This document shows positions 46,982-55,256 of a stretch of 64,000 bases of DNA, piece by piece. The notes beneath the pieces were generated by a model. It searched no databases, had not been told where the DNA came from, and saw only the letters and a program-made list of their open reading frames with translations. The position numbers were made by a program, and so were the translations under genes. The stretch spans positions 1-64,000 of the forward strand of contig NZ_JASISS010000017.1 of NCBI RefSeq assembly GCF_030063195.1, in the 5' to 3' direction. Positions within the stretch are counted from its first letter, which is position 1. Every line of letters begins with the position of its first letter. This stretch comes from Cryobacterium sp. PH31-AA6. GTDB lineage: Bacteria; Actinomycetota; Actinomycetes; Actinomycetales; Microbacteriaceae.

Positions 46982-47050
46982 CTGCTTCTAAACTACCAAG
47001 GTACGCCGGGGCTCACACCGACCCCCCTTTCCGCGCCTGAGGAGGCCAAC

Positions 47051-47926
47051 ATGGACGAGCCAATGGACGGTCTCCTGACCGCTCTCGACCTCACCGATAC
47101 GGGCGCCCGCACGAGCGAGGACATCTTCACCGGGCCGTCGCAGTGGATGCCGCTCGGCCGCGTCTTCGGCGGCCAGGTTCTCGCCCAGTCGCTCGTCGCC
47201 GCGATGCGCACGGTGCCGGACGACCGGCACGTGCACTCGATGCACGGCTACTTCCTGCGCCCCGGCGATGTCGGCCAGCCGATCACGTTCTCCGTCGAAC
47301 GGATCCACGACGGGCGTTCATTCGCCACCCGCCGCACCCAGGCCTACCAGGATGGCCGGCCGATCCTGTCGATGATCGCCTCGTTCCAGGACGAGGACGA
47401 GGGACTCGAACACCACATCGAGATGCCCACCGACCTGCCCGACCCGGAGTCACTGCCGACGGCTGCGCAGTCGCTCGAAACGGTCGACCACTCGATCGCA
47501 CGCTACTGGGCGAGCGAGCGCCCATTTGACATGCGACATGTTCCGTCGCCGATCTACCTCACGGTGGACGGCGAGCACACGTCCCGCCAGGCCGTGTGGA
47601 TGAAGACACTCGGCCCCCTGCCGGACGACCCGGACCTGCACCGCGCGGCATTGGCCTACGCCAGCGATTACTCGATCATGGAACCGATCATGCGCCGCCA
47701 CGGAATTGCCTGGGCCACTCCCGGTCTCAAGGTAGCGAGCCTCGACCACGCCATGTGGTTCCACCGCTTCGGGCGCGCCGACGAGTGGATGCTGTACGTG
47801 CAGGATTCCCCGTCGGCACAGGGCGGCCGAGGGCTGTCGACGGCCAGCATCTTCAGCCGGTCCGGCCTGCTCCTGGCCACGGTCGCCCAGGAGGGCATGC
47901 TGCGCGTGCCGACGAACGCCGAGTAG
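47051..47926 (+). CDS. tesB: Acyl-CoA thioesterase II
   Basis: A 291-residue double hot-dog thioesterase that hydrolyses medium/long-chain acyl-CoA. Typical segments are PLGRVFGGQVLAQSLVAAMRTV, SMHGYFLRPGD, SFATRRTQAYQDGRPI, and in the second half SLDHAMWFHRFGRADEWMLY with the family Asp/Thr/Gln region. GAGGAGG precedes the ATG, a canonical Shine-Dalgarno in contrast to its leaderless neighbours. Confidence 0.93.
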   Translation: MDEPMDGLLTALDLTDTGARTSEDIFTGPSQWMPLGRVFGGQVLAQSLVAAMRTVPDDRHVHSMHGYFLRPGDVGQPITFSVERIHDGRSFATRRTQAYQDGRPILSMIASFQDEDEGLEHHIEMPTDLPDPESLPTAAQSLETVDHSIARYWASERPFDMRHVPSPIYLTVDGEHTSRQAVWMKTLGPLPDDPDLHRAALAYASDYSIMEPIMRRHGIAWATPGLKVASLDHAMWFHRFGRADEWMLYVQDSPSAQGGRGLSTASIFSRSGLLLATVAQEGMLRVPTNAE

Positions 47927-48008
47927 CAGTTCGCTGCCGGGACCCAGCCGAAGTGCGTAGCATCGCCCTGGCAAACCCATTCAGTCGCCGACTCGCTCGA
48001 GGAGAACC

Positions 48009-48452
48009 ATGACCACCTCCACCCCGATCTCAGGCGAAAACGCCACGGGCCTGTCCCGCCGCGCCGCCCTCCTGATCGGCGGCGCCGGCACCGCCGTCGC
48101 GCTGGTCGGCTGCAGCACCGGCCCCGCCGCCGGTGACGGGGCGAAGAACGGCCAGAGCGCCCCGACCGAGGTCGCCAAGCTCGCCGACATCCCGGTCGGC
48201 GGCTCGGTCGAGGCGTCACTCAACGGCACGGCGATCCTGGTCAGCCAGCCCAGCGCCGGCACGCTCGTCGCGTTCAACGCGGCATGCACCCACAAGGGCT
48301 GCCGGGTCAAGCCCGTCGGCAAGGAATTCGATTGCCCGTGCCACGGCTCGAAGTTCGACGCCATGACCGGGGCGGTGCTCGCCGGCCCCGCACCGAGCCC
48401 GCTGGTATCGGTTCCGGTATCGATCGACGGCGACGCGGTCATCGCCGGTTAG
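48009..48452 (+). CDS. Exported Rieske [2Fe-2S] lipoprotein
   Basis: A 147-residue protein. The N terminus has a twin-arginine-like SRRAALLIGGAGTAVALVGCS with a lipobox cysteine (LVGC), so it is probably exported folded and lipid-anchored. The Rieske cluster motifs are CTHKGC and CPCHGSKFD, binding 2Fe-2S through two Cys and two His. It lacks the size and context of a cytochrome bc1 subunit; a redox partner is not visible nearby. Confidence 0.92.
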   Translation: MTTSTPISGENATGLSRRAALLIGGAGTAVALVGCSTGPAAGDGAKNGQSAPTEVAKLADIPVGGSVEASLNGTAILVSQPSAGTLVAFNAACTHKGCRVKPVGKEFDCPCHGSKFDAMTGAVLAGPAPSPLVSVPVSIDGDAVIAG

Positions 48453-48475
48453 GGTTCGCCCGCGCGAACGCCGGG

Positions 48476-48970
48476 TCAGGCCTCCGGAACGGATGCCCGC
48501 CGGGTGAACCTGATCGGCTCGTCCAGGTAGGGGGTCCAGGCGTCGCGCTCGGCCGCATTGATCTTCCGTGGCCGCTCGGTGGCCGCATCGACGAGCACCA
48601 TCGTGGTACTCGCCTGCGCGTACAGCACCGCGGGCACAACCCCGTCCGGGCCCCAGACCTCGTAGCAGATCTCAAGGCTCGCGCCACCGATCTTGCCGAG
48701 CCAGAGCCGTACGACGACCGGCTGGCGAAGGTAGGGAATCGGGGCGAGGTACTCCGCCTCGAGACGGCCGATCAGGGTCAACGTCGCCGCACCGGGGCGC
48801 CCGTCGAGAACCGCGGTGCCCGCGCCGAGGGCCGTTTCGGTCGCGTCATCGTCAAGCCAGAACGCCTGGATGCGCGCCTCCTCGAGGAGGCGCAGCAACT
48901 CGGCGTTGTTGACATGACCGTAGGCGTCCAGATCGGACCAACGCAGCCGGATCGGCACATGCAGCTTCAT
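48476..48970 (-). CDS. Hot-dog acyl-CoA thioesterase (4HBT/YbgC type)
   Basis: A 164-residue single hot-dog protein. The motif LRWSDLDAYGHVNNAELLRLLEEAR contains the catalytic Asp of 4-hydroxybenzoyl-CoA thioesterase-like enzymes. The frame extends upstream, but the start ATG 48970 (MKLHVPIRLRWSD) avoids overlap with the ettA stop, 7 bp away. It is probably cotranscribed with ettA. Confidence 0.88.
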   Translation of the reverse strand: MKLHVPIRLRWSDLDAYGHVNNAELLRLLEEARIQAFWLDDDATETALGAGTAVLDGRPGAATLTLIGRLEAEYLAPIPYLRQPVVVRLWLGKIGGASLEICYEVWGPDGVVPAVLYAQASTTMVLVDAATERPRKINAAERDAWTPYLDEPIRFTRRASVPEA

Positions 48971-48977
48971 CGAAGTC

Positions 48978-50660
48978 CTAGTCGCGGGTGAGCTTGCGGT
49001 AGGCGGAACGGTGCGGCTTCGCGGCATCCGGGCCGAGGCGTTCGATCTTGTTCTGCTCGTAGGACTCGAAGTTCCCCTCGAACCAATACCAGTTCGCCGG
49101 GTTCTCGTCGGTGCCCTCGTAGGAGAGGATGTGGGTCGCGATCCGGTCGAGGAACCACCGGTCGTGAGTGATCACCACCGCGCAGCCGGGGAATTCGAGC
49201 AGCGCGTTCTCGAGCGACCCCAGGGTTTCAACGTCCAGGTCGTTGGTGGGCTCGTCGAGCAGAAGCAGGTTGCCGCCCTGCTTGAGGGTGAGGGCCAGGT
49301 TAAGGCGGTTGCGCTCTCCACCGGAGAGTACGCCGGCCTTCTTCTGCTGGTCCGGTCCCTTGAACCCGAAGGTGGAGACGTAGGCGCGAGACGGGATCTC
49401 GGTCTTGCCGACCTGGATGTAGTCCTGGCCGTCGGAGACGACCTCCCACAGCGTCTTGTTCGGGTCGATGCCGGTGCGGTCCTGGTCGACGTAGGAGATC
49501 GCGACCGTCTCACCGATCTTGAGCTCGCCGCCGTCGAGCGGTTCCTTGCCGACGATGGTCTTGAACAGTGTCGTCTTACCGACACCGTTCGGGCCGATGA
49601 TGCCGACGATGCCGTTGCGCGGGAGAGTGAAGGACAGGCCGTCGATGAGGACGCGATCGCCGAAGCCCTTCTGAAGCTTCTTCGCGTCGATGACCTGGGC
49701 GCCGAGGCGCGGGCCGACCGGGATCTGAATTTCTTCGAAGTCGAGCTTGCGGGTGCTCTCCGCCGCCGCGGCCATTTCCTCGTACCGGGCGAGACGCGCC
49801 TTGGACTTGGCCTGGCGTCCCTTGGCGTTCGACCGCACCCATTCGAGCTCGTCCGCGAGGCGCTTGGCCATCTTCGCGTCCTTCTTGCCCGCGATCAGCA
49901 GTCGTTCCTGCTTCTTCTCGAGGTAGGTCGAGTAGTTGCCCTCGTAGGGGTACAGGTGGCCGCGGTCGACTTCGGCGATCCACTCGGCCACGTGGTCGAG
50001 GAAGTACCGGTCGTGAGTGACGGCGAGCACGGCGCCCGGGTACTGGGCGAGGTGCTGTTCGAGCCAGAGCACGCTCTCGGCGTCGAGGTGGTTAGTGGGT
50101 TCGTCGAGGAGGAGCAGGTCGGGCTTCTGCAGCAAAAGCTTGGTCAGCGCCACCCGGCGCTTCTCACCGCCGGAGAGCTCGGCGACCGCGGAGTCGCCTG
50201 GCGGGGTGCGGAGGGCGTCCATGGCCTGTTCGAGCTGGGAATCAAGGTCCCAGGCGTCCGCGGCGTCAATGGCTTCCTGCAACGTGCCCATCTCGGCCAG
50301 GAGGGCGTCGAAGTCGGCGTCCGGCTCCGCGAGGGCGAGGCTGATCTCGTTGAACCGGTCGACCTTGGCCTTGATCGGTCCAACGCCTTCCTGCACGTTC
50401 TCGAGCACCGTCTTGGTTTCGTCCAGCTCCGGCTCCTGCATCAGGATGCCGACGCTGTACCCGGGCGAGAGCTTCGCTTCACCGTTGCTCGGAGTGTCGA
50501 GGCCGGCCATGATCTTGAGGATCGTGGACTTTCCGGCTCCGTTCGGCCCGACCACGCCAATTTTGGCGCCGGGGAAAAAGGACATTGTCACATCGTCGAG
50601 GATGAGCTTGTCGCCAACCGCCTTGCGTGCGCGGACCATCGAGTAAATAAATTCGGCCAT
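48978..50660 (-). CDS. ettA: Energy-dependent translational throttle protein EttA (ABC-F)
   Basis: A 560-residue cytoplasmic ABC-F protein that binds the ribosomal E site. Walker A motifs are VVGPNGAGKST (residues 36-45) and IIGPNGVGKTT. The signatures are LSGGEKRRVAL and LSGGERNRLNL, and both Walker B are LLLLDEPTNHLD / LLLLDEPTNDLD with catalytic Glu. The arm and linker between domains contain the KKQERLLIAGKKDAKMAKRLADELEW coiled coil. The frame runs far upstream, but ATG 50660 (MAEFIYSMVRARK) is the EttA start. TAGACT lies 10 nt before it. Confidence 0.95.
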   Translation of the reverse strand: MAEFIYSMVRARKAVGDKLILDDVTMSFFPGAKIGVVGPNGAGKSTILKIMAGLDTPSNGEAKLSPGYSVGILMQEPELDETKTVLENVQEGVGPIKAKVDRFNEISLALAEPDADFDALLAEMGTLQEAIDAADAWDLDSQLEQAMDALRTPPGDSAVAELSGGEKRRVALTKLLLQKPDLLLLDEPTNHLDAESVLWLEQHLAQYPGAVLAVTHDRYFLDHVAEWIAEVDRGHLYPYEGNYSTYLEKKQERLLIAGKKDAKMAKRLADELEWVRSNAKGRQAKSKARLARYEEMAAAAESTRKLDFEEIQIPVGPRLGAQVIDAKKLQKGFGDRVLIDGLSFTLPRNGIVGIIGPNGVGKTTLFKTIVGKEPLDGGELKIGETVAISYVDQDRTGIDPNKTLWEVVSDGQDYIQVGKTEIPSRAYVSTFGFKGPDQQKKAGVLSGGERNRLNLALTLKQGGNLLLLDEPTNDLDVETLGSLENALLEFPGCAVVITHDRWFLDRIATHILSYEGTDENPANWYWFEGNFESYEQNKIERLGPDAAKPHRSAYRKLTRD

Positions 50661-50752
50661 AGTGCTTACCAGTCTATTTGCCGTGTGGCCCCGACCCAAC
50701 ACCGGGGAGCCGCTGCACGGCGCCCGTCGGGTGGCCGCAGGCGCGAGCAACC

Positions 50753-51199
50753 CTAGGAGTCCAGGGTCGCCAGGTCGGCTTCCTCCCCCGCGGAAGTCCC
50801 CACCGGAGGCTCCACGGTCTCGTCGGGAATGCGGCCGGGCGAGGGCGTCATCCGTTGGTATGTCGTGGTGCACCAGGTCAGGTCGTGGCCAACGCTGTCC
50901 GCTTCGATTTCGATGGCGGTGCCGTTCTTGTCGGCGTTGTGCCAATCGCGCACACGCAGCCGACCGGCCACGAGGACGTGTTCGCCCCGCCGAATCGACC
51001 GCACCACGTTGTGGGCCAACTGGCGGAAGGTCGAGACCGTGTACCAATTCGTCTCCGCGTCCACCCAGGTCTGCTTGGTCCGGTCGAACCTGCGCTGGCC
51101 TGAGGCCAGCCGGAACGACGAGATGGCGAGCCCGGAACTGGTCACGAGGTGGCGTGGTGTTGTCGCCACGATCCCGGTCACGGTGATGATGTCGCTCAC
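50753..51199 (-). CDS. ssb: Single-stranded DNA-binding protein (paralogue)
   Basis: A 148-residue OB-fold SSB. Segments VTGIVATTPRHLVTSSGLAISSFRLAS and NWYTVSTFRQLAHNVVRSIRRGEHVLVAGRLRVRDW match SSB. The tail ends EEADLATLDS and lacks the DDDIPF-type acidic tip that recruits replication partners, so this looks like the second, specialised SSB of actinobacteria rather than the replicative one. GTG 51199 has AGGAGAG upstream; extended starts further up are unlikely. Confidence 0.88.
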   Translation of the reverse strand: MSDIITVTGIVATTPRHLVTSSGLAISSFRLASGQRRFDRTKQTWVDAETNWYTVSTFRQLAHNVVRSIRRGEHVLVAGRLRVRDWHNADKNGTAIEIEADSVGHDLTWCTTTYQRMTPSPGRIPDETVEPPVGTSAGEEADLATLDS

Positions 51200-51382
51200 G
51201 GTGCTCTCCTTGCGCGCTCGGACGCCGGGCAACCGCCCGGCGCACGCGACCCGGGAGTAACCGCTCGTGCCTGTCTCGGTCACTCCCGGTCCACGTGCTC
51301 CGAGTGTGCGATCACTGGGCACCGGGGCGAGATGGTTCCTCGTTTCGGTGCGCGCACAGGCGCTGGTGCCGCCTGTGGAGGG

Positions 51383-51907
51383 TTAGGGAAGGAGGTACTG
51401 GGCGTACGACTTGCGGATCTTGTTCACCTTGGGAAGAGCAACGGCCATGCAGTACCCCTGGCCGGGGTTCTTGGCGAAAAAGTCCTGGTGGTAGTCCTCG
51501 GCCACGAAGTACTCACCGAGCGGCTCAATCGTCGTGACGATGCCCTCTCCCCACCATTCGGCGGCCCGGGTGCGCGCCGTTTCGAAGAGCTGCCTCTGGT
51601 CTTCGTCGACGTAGAACATGGCGGACCGGTACTGCGTCCCCACGTCGGCGCCCTGACGGTTCAGCTGAGTCGGGTCGTGCAGGGTGAAGAAAACATCGAG
51701 GATGACGCCGGCCGGAATGATCTCGGGGTCGAAGGTCACCGCGATGGCCTCGGCGTGACCGGTTCGTCCGGTACACACCGACTCATAGTCGGGATCGGGC
51801 GTTGCTCCCCCCGTATAACCCGACACGACGTCGGTAACCCCGCGAAGCACCCGATACACGGCATCGAGACACCAGAAACATCCACCTGCGACCACAAAAG
51901 TTTGCAC
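51383..51907 (-). CDS. msrA: Peptide-methionine (S)-S-oxide reductase
   Basis: A 174-residue MsrA that repairs oxidised methionine. The catalytic motif is GGCFWCLDAVYR with Cys10 as nucleophile; a second Cys follows at 13. VSGYTGG and YRSAMFYVDEDQ are also typical. Start GTG 51907. TACTCT lies 6 nt upstream on the minus strand, overlapping the -10 of the divergent aldo/keto reductase. Confidence 0.94.
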   Translation of the reverse strand: MQTFVVAGGCFWCLDAVYRVLRGVTDVVSGYTGGATPDPDYESVCTGRTGHAEAIAVTFDPEIIPAGVILDVFFTLHDPTQLNRQGADVGTQYRSAMFYVDEDQRQLFETARTRAAEWWGEGIVTTIEPLGEYFVAEDYHQDFFAKNPGQGYCMAVALPKVNKIRKSYAQYLLP

Positions 51908-51912
51908 GGACC

Positions 51913-51919
51913 TAGAGTA
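51913..51919. promoter_or_regulatory. Shared bidirectional -10 for msrA and aldo/keto reductase
   Basis: TAGAGTA reads TAGAGT (51913-51918) on plus, 6 nt before ATG 51925, and TACTCT (51919-51914) on minus, 6 nt before GTG 51907. Only 17 bp separate the two start codons, so both mRNAs should be leaderless and compete for the same region. Confidence 0.6.
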
Positions 51920-51924
51920 ACCAC

Positions 51925-52932
51925 ATGACCTTCGTTGCCGCTGAGAACCGCTATTCCGAGATGACCTATCGCCGCACCGGACGGAGCGGGCTCAAGCTTC
52001 CGGCCCTGTCCCTCGGACTGTGGCACAATTTCGGCCACGAACGTTCGATCGACACCCAGCGGGCCATCCTGCGCCGGGCTTTCGACCTCGGAGTGACCCA
52101 CTTCGACCTGGCCAACAACTACGGCCCGCCCCCCGGCTCCGCCGAAACCAACTTCGGCCGGATCTTCGCGGAGGATTTCCGTGCGTACCGCGATGAAATG
52201 ATCATTTCCAGCAAGGCCGGTTACGACATGTGGCCGGGACCGTATGGCGATTTCGGTTCACGCAAGTACCTTCTCTCGTCGCTCGATGCCAGTTTGGGCC
52301 GGCTCGGGCTCGACTATGTGGACATCTTCTACTCCCACCGCCCCGACCCGGAGACACCGATCGAGGAGACGATGGGTGCCCTGGCCTCGGCCGTGCAACA
52401 GGGCAAGGCCCTCTACGTGGGGATTTCCAGCTATACGCCTGAGCAGACCAGGGCCGCTGCCGCCGCGCTGGCCGAGCACAACGTTCCGCTGCTGATCCAC
52501 CAGCCGCGCTATTCGATGTTCGACCGTCACATCGAAGACGGGCTGTTCCCGGTGCTCGACGAACTCGGCGTGGGCAGCATCTGCTTCTCCCCCCTGGCCC
52601 AGGGGCTCCTGACCGACCGGTACCTCTCCGGAAGCGTCCCCGCCGACTCGCGGGTCGCGACGAGCCGGTTCCTCTCCGAGGACGTGCTCACCGACAGCTA
52701 CCTCGACCGTGTCCGCGGCCTGAACGCGATCGCGGTCGAACGCGGCCAGACCCTGGCCCAGCTTGCCGTGACCTGGATCCTGCGCCAGCAGTCGGTGACC
52801 AGTGTGCTCGTCGGCGCGAGTAGCGTCGGGCAGCTGGAGCAGACCGTCGCCGCCCTCGACGCGCCGGCGTTGACCGACGAGGAGATCGCCGCCATCGAAC
52901 CGTTCGCCGTGCACGGCACCGGGCTCAGCTAA
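51925..52932 (+). CDS. Aldo/keto reductase (YghZ/L-glyceraldehyde 3-phosphate reductase type)
   Basis: A 335-residue NADPH-dependent reductase. The catalytic tetrad region is THFDLANNYGPPPGSAETNFG (Asp, Tyr), with Lys in IISSKAGYDMWPGPYG and His in DIFYSHRPDP. QPRYSMFDRHIEDGLFPVLDELG and VLVGASSVGQLEQ complete the barrel. In E. coli YghZ detoxifies methylglyoxal and related aldehydes; the same role is an inference. The divergent msrA suggests shared oxidative or carbonyl-stress expression. The EamA gene follows after 2 bp. Confidence 0.92.
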   Translation: MTFVAAENRYSEMTYRRTGRSGLKLPALSLGLWHNFGHERSIDTQRAILRRAFDLGVTHFDLANNYGPPPGSAETNFGRIFAEDFRAYRDEMIISSKAGYDMWPGPYGDFGSRKYLLSSLDASLGRLGLDYVDIFYSHRPDPETPIEETMGALASAVQQGKALYVGISSYTPEQTRAAAAALAEHNVPLLIHQPRYSMFDRHIEDGLFPVLDELGVGSICFSPLAQGLLTDRYLSGSVPADSRVATSRFLSEDVLTDSYLDRVRGLNAIAVERGQTLAQLAVTWILRQQSVTSVLVGASSVGQLEQTVAALDAPALTDEEIAAIEPFAVHGTGLS

Positions 52933-52934
52933 AC

Positions 52935-53897
52935 GTGGGCTACCTCTACGCTCTCCTCGCGTCGCTGCTCTTCGGCCTGAACGGCAGCACCACCAAGGTG
53001 ATCGTGGAGGCCGGGCTCTCCCCCGCCCAGCTGACGTTCTACCGGGTGACCATCATCGCGGTGCTCGCGGGGATCCTGCTGCTCCTCACCAACCGCCGGG
53101 GCTTTCGGATCAGTCGACGGCAGGTGGCCGTGATGGCGTTACTCGGCGTGGCCGGGGTCGCCCTCATCCAATGGTTCTACGCCGTGGCGATCAGCCTGTT
53201 GCCGGTCGGCATCGCGCTGATGCTCGAGTACTCCGGGGTGCTGCTGGTGGCCCTGGTCGCCCGGTTCGTCTTCAAGGATCGGGTGAAACCGAGGATCTGG
53301 GTGGCGATCGGCTGCGTGCTCGTCGGTATGGCCGTGGTCGCGCAGATCTGGGCGAGTACCCTCGCGCCGCTCGGGGTGCTTGCCGGAATCGCCGCCGCAA
53401 TCTGCCTGGCCGTGTATTTCCTGGTCGGGGAGCGACAGGTCACCTCCACCTCTCCCCTGGTCGTGTCGTTCTGGTCGATGCTCTTCGCGAGCCTCTTCTG
53501 GCTTGTCTTCAGCGCGTGGTGGCAGGTTGAACCGCAAACGCTGGCGCAGCAGGTTCCCCTGCACGGCAACCTCGAGGCACTCGCGTTGCCGCTGTGGGCG
53601 CTTGTGCTCTGGAACGGCGTCGTGGGGTCGTTCGCGCCGTACCTGCTCTCCTACATGGCGCTGGGCCGGCTTTCGGCGACGGCCGCGGGCATCGTCTCCG
53701 CGTCCGAGGTGCTCTTCGCGTTCGGTTTCGCGTTCCTGTGGCTCGGCGAGTCGCTCGACCTCGTTCAGTCGGCCGGGGTGCTGCTCGTGCTGGGCGGGAT
53801 TGTGGTGGCCCAGACGGCCAGGGTGAACAAAGCCGTCGACCTGGATCTGGCCACTCAGGACCTGTCCCTGGGAACGGAGCCGGCCACAGCGGGGTGA
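52935..53897 (+). CDS. EamA/DMT-family membrane transporter
   Basis: A 320-residue protein with ten helices in two EamA repeats, starting YLYALLASLLFGLNGSTTKVIVEAGLSPAQLTFYRV and, in the second half, ALVLWNGVVGSFAPYLLSYMALGRLSATAAGIVSASEVLFAF. The family exports amino acids or other metabolites; the substrate is unknown. The GTG start 2 bp after the reductase stop indicates an operon. Confidence 0.9.
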   Translation: MGYLYALLASLLFGLNGSTTKVIVEAGLSPAQLTFYRVTIIAVLAGILLLLTNRRGFRISRRQVAVMALLGVAGVALIQWFYAVAISLLPVGIALMLEYSGVLLVALVARFVFKDRVKPRIWVAIGCVLVGMAVVAQIWASTLAPLGVLAGIAAAICLAVYFLVGERQVTSTSPLVVSFWSMLFASLFWLVFSAWWQVEPQTLAQQVPLHGNLEALALPLWALVLWNGVVGSFAPYLLSYMALGRLSATAAGIVSASEVLFAFGFAFLWLGESLDLVQSAGVLLVLGGIVVAQTARVNKAVDLDLATQDLSLGTEPATAG

Positions 53898-53962
53898 ATG
53901 TCGGCGGTAGGTCGTAGCGTGAGGGCATCATCAACCGCGGCCGGCCGATTTCGGAGGATTTC

Positions 53963-54340
53963 ATGTCCATAAGCCTTTCCCTGCCCGGCCGAACCATGCC
54001 GAACCTCGCCCGGTCCAATCGCGCCATGCCCGACCGGTCCCTGCCGCCAGCGCCGACCGCGACCCTGCGCGATCTCACCCTGCGCGATCTCACCCTGCGC
54101 GATCTCACCCTGCGCGATCTCACCCTGCGCGATCTCACCCTGCGCGATCTCACCCTGCTGCACGTCGGTGACGGGCTCTGGCGGGTGGTCAACCGCACCG
54201 GGGCCGTACTCGGCCACATTGAGCGCAGCACCGACGGCGTCGACGAACGCTTCGCGGCGCGGCGCCTCCTCGCCGCGACGCGCACGATGGTTGTCGGCAC
54301 GTTCTGGAACATCGACGACGCTGCCGCCTGCTTCCGATGA
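53963..54340 (+). CDS. Small hypothetical protein with expanded TLRDL pentapeptide repeat
   Basis: A 125-residue protein. Residues 35-64 consist of six exact copies of the pentapeptide LRDLT encoded by six identical 15-bp units. The C-terminal domain (LLHVGDGLWRVVNRTGAVLGHIER..FWNIDDAAACFR) resembles small uncharacterised proteins of Microbacteriaceae that carry a single TLRDLTL (recollection, not a search). ATG 53963 has GGAGG upstream. No membrane segment. Function unknown; the expansion looks recent because the units are identical in DNA. Confidence 0.75.
   Translation: MSISLSLPGRTMPNLARSNRAMPDRSLPPAPTATLRDLTLRDLTLRDLTLRDLTLRDLTLRDLTLLHVGDGLWRVVNRTGAVLGHIERSTDGVDERFAARRLLAATRTMVVGTFWNIDDAAACFR
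54065..54154 (+). repeat. Six identical 15-bp in-frame tandem repeats
   Basis: CTGCGCGATCTCACC is repeated without change at 54065, 54080, 54095, 54110, 54125 and 54140. Fifteen bases keep the frame, so slippage would add or remove LRDLT units without breaking the gene. Confidence 0.97.
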
Positions 54341-54426
54341 CCCTTCTCGCGCCCTCGCCTGACCAACTCCGACACGACCTTTCGGGCACGCCGGGCTCGC
54401 TCCCCACGAACCGGCATGGGTCCCGG

Positions 54427-54432
54427 TAAAGT
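54427..54432 (+). promoter_or_regulatory. -10 element of leaderless membrane-anchored protein gene
   Basis: TAAAGT is followed by 7 nt and ATG 54440. Confidence 0.55.
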
Positions 54433-54439
54433 GCCGCTC

Positions 54440-55138
54440 ATGCAGTGGTGGAATAGTTTCGTGTCCTGGCTCACGGCAGCCAGCAATCAGTCCGTGGTCT
54501 TCAGCGCAGTGGTGCTCGTCGTCGCGATCATCGTGGCCAGCGTGCTGGCCGCGTGGATCTCCCGTGGAGCCATCCGGCATCTGCTGACCCAGCACGACCG
54601 GGAGCTCAAGACGGCGGTGATCGGCGCGCTTGTCGACGCAGCGACCGAGGCATCCGTCTGGAACTCCCTGAGCCCCCAGGAGCAGGTGATGGCGGACCGC
54701 GCCGTCGGCCAGGCTGACATTCAGCTGCGGCTGCTGCCGATCAAGGGATCGGCCGTGGCCGCGAATTGGGCGGCCCACCAGCTGGCCGAGCTCAAGCGAA
54801 CCTCCGCGACCTTCGGCTACCAGCTTGAACCGGCCCTGCTCGAGTTCCGTGATCGCCTGATCGAATGGCAGCACAAGCCGGCACGGGCGCGCAAGGTTTT
54901 CCTCAGCGACCTCGACCGCTGGAAGGCGGCGAGCACCACGTCCGAGAAGAATCTTCTCGCCGAACAGGATGCGTGGGCCGCTCAGCAGCACCACGACCAG
55001 CACACCCCGCAGCCTGACCCGGTGCCCGCGCCAGTCAACTACGCCGCAGCTCCCGCCGCACCGTCGACGGAGACCCAGCGTCTCCTCGACGACGTGCAGG
55101 CGCTCGAGGTTCGCCCCGCCCCGTACACGGTTTCCTAG
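54440..55138 (+). CDS. Membrane-anchored hypothetical protein
   Basis: A 232-residue protein with one N-terminal transmembrane segment (about 18-41, SVVFSAVVLVVAIIVASVLAAWI), a helical charged domain of about 140 residues that would lie on the cytoplasmic side by the following Arg-rich turn, and a Pro/Ala/Gln-rich tail (QQHHDQHTPQPDPVPAPV). I do not recognise it. An in-frame upstream start exists at 54416, but ATG 54440 fits the TAAAGT promoter. Convergent with nadE. Confidence 0.75.
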   Translation: MQWWNSFVSWLTAASNQSVVFSAVVLVVAIIVASVLAAWISRGAIRHLLTQHDRELKTAVIGALVDAATEASVWNSLSPQEQVMADRAVGQADIQLRLLPIKGSAVAANWAAHQLAELKRTSATFGYQLEPALLEFRDRLIEWQHKPARARKVFLSDLDRWKAASTTSEKNLLAEQDAWAAQQHHDQHTPQPDPVPAPVNYAAAPAAPSTETQRLLDDVQALEVRPAPYTVS

Positions 55139-55184
55139 CGCTCGGCCGCCCGACCCACTACCGTTCCGGTTCGCGCAGGTTCTC

Positions 55185-55220
55185 AGGCATCGTCGGGTTT
55201 TAGAACCGGGCGGTGCCTGT
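55185..55220. terminator. Imperfect hairpin between convergent genes
   Basis: AGGCATCGTCGGGTT can pair with AACCGGGCGGTGCCT with two G-T pairs and one mismatch. It lies between the 54440 gene and nadE. Confidence 0.4.
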
Positions 55221-55256
55221 GTCTTGCGCCCAGCGGTCCCGGGCCGAGCCAGGTGG

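Noticed and set aside
50661..51245. N-terminal extension of EttA through the ssb region
   Set aside because: The frame stays open by codon bias, but EttA begins at ATG 50660 and the region encodes ssb in another frame.
53963..54340. Sequencing or assembly artefact in the 15-bp repeat
   Set aside because: Not excluded, but the frame continues cleanly into a plausible C-terminal domain and a ribosome site precedes the ATG.
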